A stretch of 64,000 nucleotides of DNA from Paenibacillus oleatilyticus. Lineage in GTDB: Bacteria; Bacillota; Bacilli; Paenibacillales; NBRC-103111. This document shows, piece after piece, positions 32,378 to 40,323 of this stretch (the stretch's first letter is position 1; each line of letters opens with the position of its first letter). Made by a program: the position numbers and the translations under genes. A model generated the notes under the pieces. It saw nothing but the letters and a program-made list of their open reading frames with translations. It was not told the origin of the DNA and did no database searches. Where the stretch lies: the NCBI RefSeq assembly GCF_018998565.1, contig NZ_JAHNZO010000030.1, positions 36,349 through 100,348 on the forward strand. Direction: 5' to 3'.

Positions 32378-32473
32378 TTTTCTAAAAACACCTCATTTAA
32401 TTAATCAATCCAAGGAAACTCTTTCTTTCTATATGAATTGGATAAAATTTTATCTGACAAAGGCAGTTGTTAA

Positions 32474-32887
32474 TTAATTTATTATCTTAATTCCGATAGC
32501 AATAAAAAATCCTAATAATAAACCACCTAGAATCTCATAAATGTTATGCCCCTGCCTTTCTCTCAATTTTTCTTCTCCAGAATTCATTGTTTCCGTATGA
32601 ATATTTATAATTTTGGCGTGTTTACCCAACGATCTTCTAATACCTAAAGCATCAATTATTGTAATAATTAAAAAGGTTACACCCAATCCAAAAAAAGGAG
32701 TATCGACTCCTTCTTTTAACCCTATATAAAAGACCATACCAGAAACAACAGTAGTATGAGTACTCGGGAAACCACCATTTCCAATAAGTGAAAATGCACC
32801 GTTTCTGTGAAAAAGGTAATTAATTATAAATTTCAGCGATCCAGCCAAAAACCAGCAAATAAACGGTAAAGAAACGTAAAAAAACAT
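32474..32887 (-). CDS. Divergent PAP2-family phosphatase (DUF212)
   Basis: A 137-residue membrane protein of the divergent PAP2 (DUF212) group. Phosphatase-like signatures are visible: GNGGFPSTHTT (PSGH-like motif), IIDALGIRRSLGKHA and RERQGHNIYEILGG. Three or four membrane helices surround them. The start at 32887 has AGGAGAA six bases upstream; an ATG at 32905 overlaps the previous stop. Next to a phosphoribosyl transferase, the natural job would be removal of the 5-phosphate from polyprenyl-phosphoryl-phosphopentose, as proposed for Rv3807c in mycobacteria. That role is inferred. Confidence 0.8.
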   Translation of the reverse strand: MFFYVSLPFICWFLAGSLKFIINYLFHRNGAFSLIGNGGFPSTHTTVVSGMVFYIGLKEGVDTPFFGLGVTFLIITIIDALGIRRSLGKHAKIINIHTETMNSGEEKLRERQGHNIYEILGGLLLGFFIAIGIKIIN

Positions 32888-32904
32888 TATATTTTCTCCT
32901 AACA

Positions 32905-33243
32905 TTATGATTTTGCAACAATAACAATTCCAACCAAAACAACTACCAATCCAACTATTCGCATAAAACTAATTGATTCATGGAATAAAAAGTACGAAGC
33001 AAAAAATACTAAAATATATCCTAAACTAACCAAGGGATAAGCGTAGCTAAGTTCAACCTTCCGTAATATAATCATCCAAAGCAATGCACTTAAACCATAA
33101 AATAATAGTCCTAAAACGTTATATACATTTAAAAAAGCCATAAAGTTCTGAGAATCAAAATTTGATCTTGTCGCCCCGAATTTTAATAATATTTGCCCGA
33201 CTGCACCAATAGAAACTGAAATGATAATATAAAACAGATTCAT
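32905..33243 (-). CDS. EamA/SMR-like small transporter (putative lipid-linked sugar flippase)
   Basis: A 112-residue protein with four membrane helices: IISVSIGAVGQILLKFGA, GLLFYGLSALLWMIILRKVELSYAYPLVSLGYILVFFASYFLF and IVGLVVVLVGIVIV. It matches the half-size EamA/SMR type to which ArnE/ArnF belong; these flip undecaprenyl-phosphate-aminoarabinose. Its place between UbiA and PAP2-like genes suggests it moves a polyprenyl-phosphate pentose across the membrane. A multidrug role is possible but less likely in this setting. Ribosome site AAAGGGG precedes ATG; it starts 16 bp after UbiA ends and nearly touches the next gene. Confidence 0.75.
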   Translation of the reverse strand: MNLFYIIISVSIGAVGQILLKFGATRSNFDSQNFMAFLNVYNVLGLLFYGLSALLWMIILRKVELSYAYPLVSLGYILVFFASYFLFHESISFMRIVGLVVVLVGIVIVAKS

Positions 33244-33259
33244 TTTTCAAGCCCCTTTA

Positions 33260-34174
33260 TTATTTTAGGAAAGCTAAAATGAAAGCTACAGATGCACCAA
33301 ATAATATGACTGTAATTAAAATATGTTTATCTTCATACAAAACCTTATCTGGGGCTCCCCCTGCCTCTTCAATGTGAATCAAGTATAAATACCTAAAAAC
33401 ACCATAGATCACAAGAGGTATTGTCCACATAAGATGAACAGTTTTTCCTGAAGTAAATGTAAACAATGAATAACAAATGATCGTTGAAGTAGCTACTATA
33501 TTGTTCATTTGATCAAGTAATTGAATCGAATACTTTTCTAGTACTTTCCTGTGTGAGGTCTTGTTATCTGTTAATAAAATTAGCTCATGTCTTCTTTTTC
33601 CAATAGCAAGAAATAACGAAAGTAGCATGGTACATAGCAAGAACCATGGTGTAAAAGGAACATTTATAACAAGTCCTCCTCCAATAGCCCTCAAAACAAA
33701 TCCAGATGCGATGATCATAACATCAATGATTACAACATGTTTTAATTTGATAGAGTAGAATACATTAAGAACAAAATATAATATTAATAAAAACATTAGT
33801 AAGTGACTTAAAAAGAACGCAACAGTTAGAGAAATGATTAAAACACTAGCGCCAAAAACTAATGCAAGTTTTGGACTTAGTGCACCTGAAGCCATAGGTC
33901 TATTTTTTTTTATCGGATGTTGTCTGTCTGCTTCTATATCAAGGTAATCATTAACAATATATACACAACCAGAAATAAATGAGAATAGAAAAAAGCATAC
34001 TACAGTATTGAATAGTGAATAGTAATTTATCATTTCATAAGAAAATAACAGTGCTGCAAAAACCAATAAATTTTTTGTCCACTGCTTTGGTCTCAATTGT
34101 TTAAAAAGCAAAAAATATGTATTGGAATAACCGGAACTATTCGCTTTCTTATCAGCCAAATCCAAATAATGCAT
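33260..34174 (-). CDS. UbiA-type polyprenyl-phosphate phosphoribosyltransferase
   Basis: A 304-residue integral membrane prenyltransferase with about nine helices. It begins LLFKQLRPKQWTKNLLVFAALLFS and carries the Asp-rich motif NDYLDIEADRQHPIKKNRPMASG and the second motif YSIKLKHVVIIDVMIIASGFVLRAIGGG. The pattern RPKQWTKN...NDxxDxExDRxHPxKxxRPxASG is that of decaprenyl-phosphate 5-phosphoribosyltransferase (Rv3806c/UbiA), which joins PRPP to a polyprenyl phosphate, rather than quinone or heme enzymes. GGAGG precedes ATG by eight bases. It is the first gene of a four-gene run. Confidence 0.85.
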   Translation of the reverse strand: MHYLDLADKKANSSGYSNTYFLLFKQLRPKQWTKNLLVFAALLFSYEMINYYSLFNTVVCFFLFSFISGCVYIVNDYLDIEADRQHPIKKNRPMASGALSPKLALVFGASVLIISLTVAFFLSHLLMFLLILYFVLNVFYSIKLKHVVIIDVMIIASGFVLRAIGGGLVINVPFTPWFLLCTMLLSLFLAIGKRRHELILLTDNKTSHRKVLEKYSIQLLDQMNNIVATSTIICYSLFTFTSGKTVHLMWTIPLVIYGVFRYLYLIHIEEAGGAPDKVLYEDKHILITVILFGASVAFILAFLK

Positions 34175-34651
34175 TTTTCTAGCCTCCGAATATTGTTATT
34201 TAATCACTAAAAAATTATAATTTTATAATAAATATTTTAATGGAGTAACATTCTTAAATATGCCCTATTAAAAGGGACGGAAATATTGATACATATGAAA
34301 ACAACGATCTTTGCATTTTTGTTGGGGAGTAGAGTACCAGATTATAACGTTCTTGTAATTAAGACCATTACAAAGGGCGACGGTAAGCTTCCACCTACCT
34401 GTTATAGCAGTAACTTCTTAGCGCGACTGTCAGGCCAATGCGACAGTCGCACTCCTGGATTACCATCTCCTCGGTCAACAGCAAGTGGTGCAGGAATTTC
34501 TTTTCCTTAGGCATTGCTTCCATTTCGCAAACTTCTTGCAGAAAATCGAACTATTGTATAGGCACAGAGGGCTATAGAGAACATATTAAATACTACTAAA
34601 TTCAAGATTTTAATACAACTTAAAAAAATTTTGCCTACCCAAAGTCTTAAT
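34175..34651. other. Intergenic stretch between two glycan operons
   Basis: No intact gene is seen. A higher-GC patch at about 34340-34560 reads on the minus strand EMEAMPKEKKFLHHLLLTEE then CDCRIGLTVALRS before a stop; it is not recognised and looks like debris. It contains an inverted repeat GCGACTGTC/GACAGTCGC (34422-34449). Confidence 0.4.
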
Positions 34652-36649
34652 TTAATTATTTTGCAAAACTTCACAATAAAGCGAAATATAGTTATCCACC
34701 ATTTTATCGACAGTGTAATCTTTCATAAATTGTTGCTGAGCACTATCAATAATTTTTTCCCGAACTTGATATTGTTCCAAAATTTCATTTATTTTCTGAG
34801 CATACAACTCAACGTCAAAATCATCAATTAATATTCCCGTTTTGGAATTTACTAATAAATCATTCCAGCCATCTACGTTACTAACTACTAATAATACTTT
34901 GGAAGCCATAGCCTCTAAACCTATAATAGGTAAACCTTCTCTAATAGAAGGTAATATTAAAATATCAATTTCTTCATGTAACATTCGCCTTACTTCATTC
35001 GAGTTTAACCCCTTCAATAATTTTATTTTCGTTGAAAATATTTTCTTCTTGCACTTTCGGAATAACGGACCCTCTCCTGCCAAGAATACTTTGTCAATTT
35101 TATGATAATTACTTTTCTTCGAAAGTCTTCTAATAACTTCTATAAAAAAAAGAGGATTTTTTTGTTCGTCAACCCTACCAATAAAGGCCAAATTTAACTT
35201 CTGATCGTTTCTTTTACTTTTATTTCCGTTTATCCATTCTGTTCCTATTCCATTGGGTATTACATATATTTTATTTGAGGAAACTAAATATTTTTTTTCC
35301 AAAATTTCTTTTTGCCGGTCTGTTAGAACTACGAAACAGTCAATATCTTTCTTAAATTCGCTACTCACTTTAAAATAATCCCATGCTTCGTAAGGCTCTT
35401 CCATATGGAGATGATTACAAATATAAATATCCGGATAATACTTTTTAATTAATGGAATGGATTGATTTCCAATTAAAGAATTTGATATTTGTATTAATCT
35501 AACATTGTAAAAATTTAACAAATCCATTAAAAACAATAATTGATCTTCTTGATTTTTGCTTATAAGATCTAAATGATAAATGAATTTAGTATATTTTTCA
35601 AACTCTTTTTTCCAAGGATGTTTTGAATTTTTAGTTGTAATTAGAATAACATTAAACCAAATATTAATTTTACTAATTAATTCCAAATAAACCCTTTCTA
35701 CTCCTCCAATATTCAACCAAGGCAATATGATTACTATATTATTTATTTTAGTAGTATTTCCAAATGAGACTGGTTCAAATTTATACTCATCGAATTTTTT
35801 TTGAAAATTTCCGTTATTTGTTAATTCATTTGATTTTCTTGTAGAATAGTAGATTTTTTTTAATGAAACTCTAAATTTATGTGGAAATTTTGATACTAAT
35901 CTTTTTCCCATGTATTTAATGTAGCGATAAATGTTTTTAATAATCAACTTAATTTCAATAGAACTATTAGTGGAATACATAGAGTATTTTTTCTTTAATA
36001 TATTCACTAATTCGCTTCTATTTTTATTTGATTCAGTGAGCATGGAGTGCTCATGTTTTCGATAGAAAAAAAGAACTTCATCTATTTTATAACCTAAAAA
36101 TGATTTACTAGCCAATCTTAGCCAAAATTCCCAATCTTCATAACCTTTTATAAAAGTCTCATCATATCCCCCTACTTCTTCCCATGTTTTTTTCTTAAAT
36201 AATGCAGTTGCGGGGATATAGTTTTCCTCTAACAATTCATTGAAACTGAAATCTTTCGTATACCAAACATAATCTTCTTTACCAAAAAGTTGAACATTCG
36301 AATATACTAGTGATATCTCAGGTTTTCTAATCAAAACCCAGACTGCTTTTTCAATAAAAGTTGGGGCAATAAGATCATCGGCATCCAGAGGCAAAATATA
36401 TTCCCCAGTTGAAACACGAATTCCAGAATTTCTAGCTCCAGGTAATCCTTTATTAGATTGATGAATAAAAACAATATCCTCATACTTTTTTTCTAGATCG
36501 TTAAGTATATTTACTGTATCTTCACAAGTTGAACCATCATTTACAACTATAATTTCAATATTCTCATACGTAGAAGCTAAGACGCTTTTTATAGCTTCCT
36601 CAACATATTTTCCATGATTATAACAAGGAATTACTACAGAAACCTTCAT
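34652..36649 (-). CDS. Bifunctional glycosyltransferase: GT2 fused to GT4
   Basis: A 665-residue cytosolic enzyme with two catalytic domains. The N-terminal GT2 (GT-A fold) runs to about residue 230: MKVSVVIPCYNHGKYVEEAI, VNDGS and the metal-binding LDADD at 88-92, then GYEDWEFWLRLA. After a lysine-rich linker, a GT4 (GT-B) domain spans about 300-665: PWLNIGGVERVYLEL, VIPNGIGTEWI, AFIGRVDEQKNPLFFIEV and the nucleotide-sugar EGLPIIGLEAMA (EX7E-like). It would add two sugars in sequence to the growing chain. Its ATG overlaps the preceding gene's stop by four bases, showing translational coupling. Donor sugars are not determined. Confidence 0.88.
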   Translation of the reverse strand: MKVSVVIPCYNHGKYVEEAIKSVLASTYENIEIIVVNDGSTCEDTVNILNDLEKKYEDIVFIHQSNKGLPGARNSGIRVSTGEYILPLDADDLIAPTFIEKAVWVLIRKPEISLVYSNVQLFGKEDYVWYTKDFSFNELLEENYIPATALFKKKTWEEVGGYDETFIKGYEDWEFWLRLASKSFLGYKIDEVLFFYRKHEHSMLTESNKNRSELVNILKKKYSMYSTNSSIEIKLIIKNIYRYIKYMGKRLVSKFPHKFRVSLKKIYYSTRKSNELTNNGNFQKKFDEYKFEPVSFGNTTKINNIVIILPWLNIGGVERVYLELISKINIWFNVILITTKNSKHPWKKEFEKYTKFIYHLDLISKNQEDQLLFLMDLLNFYNVRLIQISNSLIGNQSIPLIKKYYPDIYICNHLHMEEPYEAWDYFKVSSEFKKDIDCFVVLTDRQKEILEKKYLVSSNKIYVIPNGIGTEWINGNKSKRNDQKLNLAFIGRVDEQKNPLFFIEVIRRLSKKSNYHKIDKVFLAGEGPLFRKCKKKIFSTKIKLLKGLNSNEVRRMLHEEIDILILPSIREGLPIIGLEAMASKVLLVVSNVDGWNDLLVNSKTGILIDDFDVELYAQKINEILEQYQVREKIIDSAQQQFMKDYTVDKMVDNYISLYCEVLQNN

Positions 36650-37755
36650 GAATTAACTCCTCGATTCAAGTAAATATCTTTTAGTATACTCATCGTTTTT
36701 TGTGGATCGTAATTTTCATAATATAATCTAAGTGAATTTTCTCCAAATTGGTATCTTAGTGATTTGTCATCAATTAGCTTTTTTAAATATAAAAAAAGCT
36801 CTTCTTCATTTTGACCTATAAAACCATTATAATCTTGAGTAACTAACTCCCTAACACCGGGATAATTTTTAATAATAATTGGTTTTTGATGAAACATTGC
36901 TTCTAATATTGAAATAGGCAAAGCTTCCCATGATGCAGTGTGTAAGTATATATCAATGTTGGAAAGAAGATTTAAAACTTCAGTTCGGCTTTTCCAACCA
37001 GTGATTTCTATATTATTTTGTCCGAGTATTAACTTATTAATTTTTGTTTGCCACTTCTTATTTCCTCCACCAATCCAAATAAACTTAATATCTTGATTAT
37101 TGCTAAATTTCTTTGCCAAGTTTATGAATAGTTGAGGGTTCTTTTGGGTAGATAATCTACCTATTGTAGCGATAACAGTTTTGTGTGTTTGAACATTTTT
37201 ATTTGAGGCATTAAGTGACTTTTGAGCATTATGAGATAATGTATTATAAACCAAATAACTTTCATTGGCCCCAATTTTATATGCAAGTTGTTGTTCGTGT
37301 TTCGAAACGGCAATAATCTGGCCACAGCGTTTTGTCAAAAAAGTCTCAATTAAAAGATATATTTTTTTGATTATCAAATTTACATCATTTCGCTCAAATG
37401 CAAAACAATGAGGAGAATAGAACACCTTCGTATCCGTTGCAGAAGATAAAAGTGCTATTCTCCCTATGAAACCTGCATATGATGAATGTAAATGTATAAT
37501 ATCCGGTTTATACATTTCTACATATTTTTTGAATTCTTTAAATAATTTGAACAGCTTAAATGTTCCACTCGGAATTTGACGTATATTAACCCTATTACCC
37601 AATCTTTTTCGTAATTCATCGTGGCTTGGAGTTTCTTCTCTTGAGTAATACAAAAAAGTAATTTCAAAATCGTTATCAAGATATTTACAAGTATTTTCTA
37701 TAGCCGAGAGCACACCCGCGCCAGTTGCTTCGGTAAATAATAAGAGTCGTTTCAT
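36646..37755 (-). CDS. Glycosyltransferase family 4
   Basis: A 369-residue GT-B enzyme. N-terminal acceptor domain: LLLFTEATGAGVLSAIENTCKYL and IIHLHSSYAGFIGRIALL. C-terminal donor domain: IATIGRLSTQKNPQLFINLAKKF, FIWIGGGNKKW and the conserved ALPISILEAMFHQKPIIIKNYPGVRELV with the EX7E region. The opening GAGVLSAIEN pattern is common in O-antigen and capsule GT4 enzymes. It overlaps the genes on both sides by four bases (ATGA), so it is part of one tight operon with the methyltransferase and the GT2-GT4 fusion. Substrate unknown. Confidence 0.9.
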   Translation of the reverse strand: MKRLLLFTEATGAGVLSAIENTCKYLDNDFEITFLYYSREETPSHDELRKRLGNRVNIRQIPSGTFKLFKLFKEFKKYVEMYKPDIIHLHSSYAGFIGRIALLSSATDTKVFYSPHCFAFERNDVNLIIKKIYLLIETFLTKRCGQIIAVSKHEQQLAYKIGANESYLVYNTLSHNAQKSLNASNKNVQTHKTVIATIGRLSTQKNPQLFINLAKKFSNNQDIKFIWIGGGNKKWQTKINKLILGQNNIEITGWKSRTEVLNLLSNIDIYLHTASWEALPISILEAMFHQKPIIIKNYPGVRELVTQDYNGFIGQNEEELFLYLKKLIDDKSLRYQFGENSLRLYYENYDPQKTMSILKDIYLNRGVNS

Positions 37756-39023
37756 TCTTTATTCTTCCTGTTCAATACTAGATAAATAGCATTCTTTAAA
37801 CTGGCACGAACACTTTTTAATATTAGATCTTTTTTCTTAATCGATTGTTCCAATTCCTTATTAGTTTGTTTTTCATTTTCAAGCTCAAGCTTTAGATTGT
37901 TGTTTTCACCATTATGCTTATCTAATTCTTCGTTAAGCTTACAAAAAGTCTCTTCATAGTTGTTTATTAAGAGATTCTTTTCGTTTACTTCCTCGTTCAA
38001 TTTCATAATTTTCTCTTCATAATACTTAACTAAGCGATCTCTTTCATCAATCAACAATGTTTGAGTGGTTATTGCTTCGTCTCTATCTCTGATCATTATT
38101 TCTTGCTTTAACAAAATTTCGTTTTTTTCAATTATCATTTCGTCTTGCTTCTTAATTAAAGAATCTCGCTCATCAATAAGTTTGGTTTGATTACTAAGAG
38201 CGTTATCCTTATCGATAATTAATTGGTCTTGCTTTTTAATTAAGCTATCTCTTTCATCTATTAATTTTGTCTGGTCACTAATCGTTTTGTTTCTTGGCAC
38301 CAATATAATTCTATCATATTCCACTAACGGCATGATGTATTCAACATCATTGATATCACCAGAGCTTGTAATTTCATCAAACAATTTATGAGAATTTGTT
38401 GCCAAAAATAAAAAGGATCCCATCTTACTATTTAGGTCATCGTTAATAATGTTACACTTCGAAATATCTAATTTAGAAATCGTACTAACAATACTGAGAT
38501 ATGCATTGTATATCATTACATATTTAAATTTGTTCTCAAGCATGCTTTTTAAAGCAGACTCCGAAAATTGTTGAAGATGATAAGGATTAGGTCCATATAC
38601 CTCAGTACATGTTTCTTCATAAGCTGATGTTGGGACTGATCCTATCATAAGGCCCTCTGGCTTTAAAATTCGTTGAAATTCATCTAACGCTTTTGAGGGG
38701 TTATCAAGATGCTCCAATGTTTCTAAAGATATAATCGTATCAATAGAATGATCTTCTAAATCTAAGCTATAACAATTACCTAACTCAAACCGTATATTAT
38801 CGGATGAATAATTGTTTCTAGCATAAGCAATAGCTTCTTCAGAAATATCATAACCAATATAAGAATGAATTTGGTTATTAGCCTTTACAATGAAACTTCC
38901 ATATCCATTACCACATGCAATATCACAGACATTTCCAAAAGTCCATTTATTAGCCCAATCATATCTGTGATAGTGTTCCCTCAGTACTATCTTCGTTTCG
39001 TTCTGAGGATCAATTCTTTCCAT
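37752..39023 (-). CDS. Methyltransferase with C-terminal repeat coiled coil (possible chain-length ruler)
   Basis: A 423-residue two-part protein. Residues 1-215 are a class I SAM methyltransferase (VCDIACGNGYGSFIVKA motif I, GYDISEEAIAYARNNY, SLETLEHLDNPSKALDEFQRIL). Residues 247-405 form a long coiled coil. Its first part is two 28-residue repeats opening TKLIDERDSLIKKQDQL and TKLIDERDSLIKKQDEM (four heptads each), then a degenerate third copy (LLIDERDRLVKYYEE). In Gram-negative O-antigen systems WbdD couples a capping methyltransferase to a coiled-coil ruler that sets chain length; this gene sits directly after wzt, as such a cap would. ATG 39023 follows GGAGGTG. Confidence 0.82.
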   Translation of the reverse strand: MERIDPQNETKIVLREHYHRYDWANKWTFGNVCDIACGNGYGSFIVKANNQIHSYIGYDISEEAIAYARNNYSSDNIRFELGNCYSLDLEDHSIDTIISLETLEHLDNPSKALDEFQRILKPEGLMIGSVPTSAYEETCTEVYGPNPYHLQQFSESALKSMLENKFKYVMIYNAYLSIVSTISKLDISKCNIINDDLNSKMGSFLFLATNSHKLFDEITSSGDINDVEYIMPLVEYDRIILVPRNKTISDQTKLIDERDSLIKKQDQLIIDKDNALSNQTKLIDERDSLIKKQDEMIIEKNEILLKQEIMIRDRDEAITTQTLLIDERDRLVKYYEEKIMKLNEEVNEKNLLINNYEETFCKLNEELDKHNGENNNLKLELENEKQTNKELEQSIKKKDLILKSVRASLKNAIYLVLNRKNKE

Positions 39024-39024
39024 T

Positions 39025-40302
39025 TTATACACCTCCGTTCGTTTTAATAACCCATTCCCTTTCCAAATTCACCAACCCCACTGCTTCCAAGTCGTCAATG
39101 ACATTGAAGATTTCGGTATAAGCTTCGACATATATACCCAATCCACGGTCATCATCAATGGCTACTCTCCATTTATAATTCCCAGACAACAACCTTATTT
39201 TAGGAAAGTAAATTTCAACTTCTCCTGTGCAATTTGTAGGGAATGGAGTTAGTTTATCCATTAATGTCGTATTTCCACATATATATAGTCCATCATGCCG
39301 ATAAAGTGAAAATACGAACACCACTTTATCATCGTTATTAGTTAGCTTTTTGTAATTAAATCTTAATCTAATATCTTGGCCTGACTTCACAGTGGTTATT
39401 ACTTGGTCATTAGAATCTAACATTTTAACTTCTTCGATTCTATAAAGAGGACCTTGTTGTATAGATATATCTTTTGCTTCAGAACTTGCTGATTCCTTCT
39501 CTGTAAGCAATAACTTTTCTTCTACCTTTTTCTCGTCATCCAACTGAGCTTTTTCGATTTCCATTAAATATTTTTCTGTAACCTCGGTAGGGTTACCATA
39601 GGCGACAATCTGTCCTTTACGCAAATAAAGAGCAGATGTACAAAATGTTCTAACCATATAAGGATCCTGAGCTACAAGAAGAACCGTACAGCCTTTTTCT
39701 CGAATATTATGGAAAGCTTTGTTACACTTTGCCTGGAACGCTGCATCGCCAACGGCCAAAATCTCGTCTACTATTAAAATTTCTGGATCTGTATTTATAG
39801 CAACAGAAAAAGCAAGCCGCGCATGCATTCCGCTAGAGTAAGTTTTAACAGGCCGTTTTATAAATTCACCTATGTCTGCAAATTCAATAATTGCTTGCAT
39901 GCGCTCATCCATCTCTTGCCTAGTAATTCCAAGAATACTCCCACTCAAGTATATGTTTTCTTCTCCAGAAAATTCTGGATTGAAACCACTCCCTAATTCT
40001 AACAATGCAACAACTCTGCCATTAACACTAATATTTCCAGAAGTAGGTTGCAATGTTCCTGCTATTAATTGTAATAGAGTGCTTTTGCCAGAACCATTTC
40101 TACCTATAATACCGACTGTTTCGCCTCTATTAACACTAAAATTTATGTCTTTTAACGCCCAGAATTGCTCTGAGTATGTCTTTATTTGTTCTTTTGGAAA
40201 TAAAGAAAACATCATTTGTTTTAATCTATCTTGAGGTCTTGCATAAACATGATAGCACTTACTTATATTATCCACTGAAATAACTTGCTCATTTGTATCC
40301 AC
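39025..40302 (-). CDS. wzt: ABC transporter ATPase for polysaccharide export (Wzt type, extended)
   Basis: A 425-residue nucleotide-binding subunit of the glycan exporter, partner of Wzm at 45293. Residues 1-245 are the ATPase: Walker A GRNGSGKS (68-75), Q-loop region, signature YSSGMHARLAF (155-165) and Walker B ILIVDE (175-180). The usual H-loop histidine (VSHD) appears as AQDP (Gln 212). Residues about 275-425 form a beta-sandwich domain (EEVKMLDSNDQVITTVKSGQDIRLRFNYK, FVFSLYRHDGLYICGNTT, LLSGNYKWRVAI) like the carbohydrate-binding Wzt C-domain that recognises capped glycan ends. The following methyltransferase gene begins one base past the stop codon. Confidence 0.92.
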   Translation of the reverse strand: MDTNEQVISVDNISKCYHVYARPQDRLKQMMFSLFPKEQIKTYSEQFWALKDINFSVNRGETVGIIGRNGSGKSTLLQLIAGTLQPTSGNISVNGRVVALLELGSGFNPEFSGEENIYLSGSILGITRQEMDERMQAIIEFADIGEFIKRPVKTYSSGMHARLAFSVAINTDPEILIVDEILAVGDAAFQAKCNKAFHNIREKGCTVLLVAQDPYMVRTFCTSALYLRKGQIVAYGNPTEVTEKYLMEIEKAQLDDEKKVEEKLLLTEKESASSEAKDISIQQGPLYRIEEVKMLDSNDQVITTVKSGQDIRLRFNYKKLTNNDDKVVFVFSLYRHDGLYICGNTTLMDKLTPFPTNCTGEVEIYFPKIRLLSGNYKWRVAIDDDRGLGIYVEAYTEIFNVIDDLEAVGLVNLEREWVIKTNGGV

Positions 40303-40323
40303 GTTATCACCACAAATTTTAAT

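Noticed and set aside
34286..34510. 74-residue plus-strand frame between glycan operons
   Set aside because: No ribosome site, no known features, and composition unlike neighbours; looks like debris.
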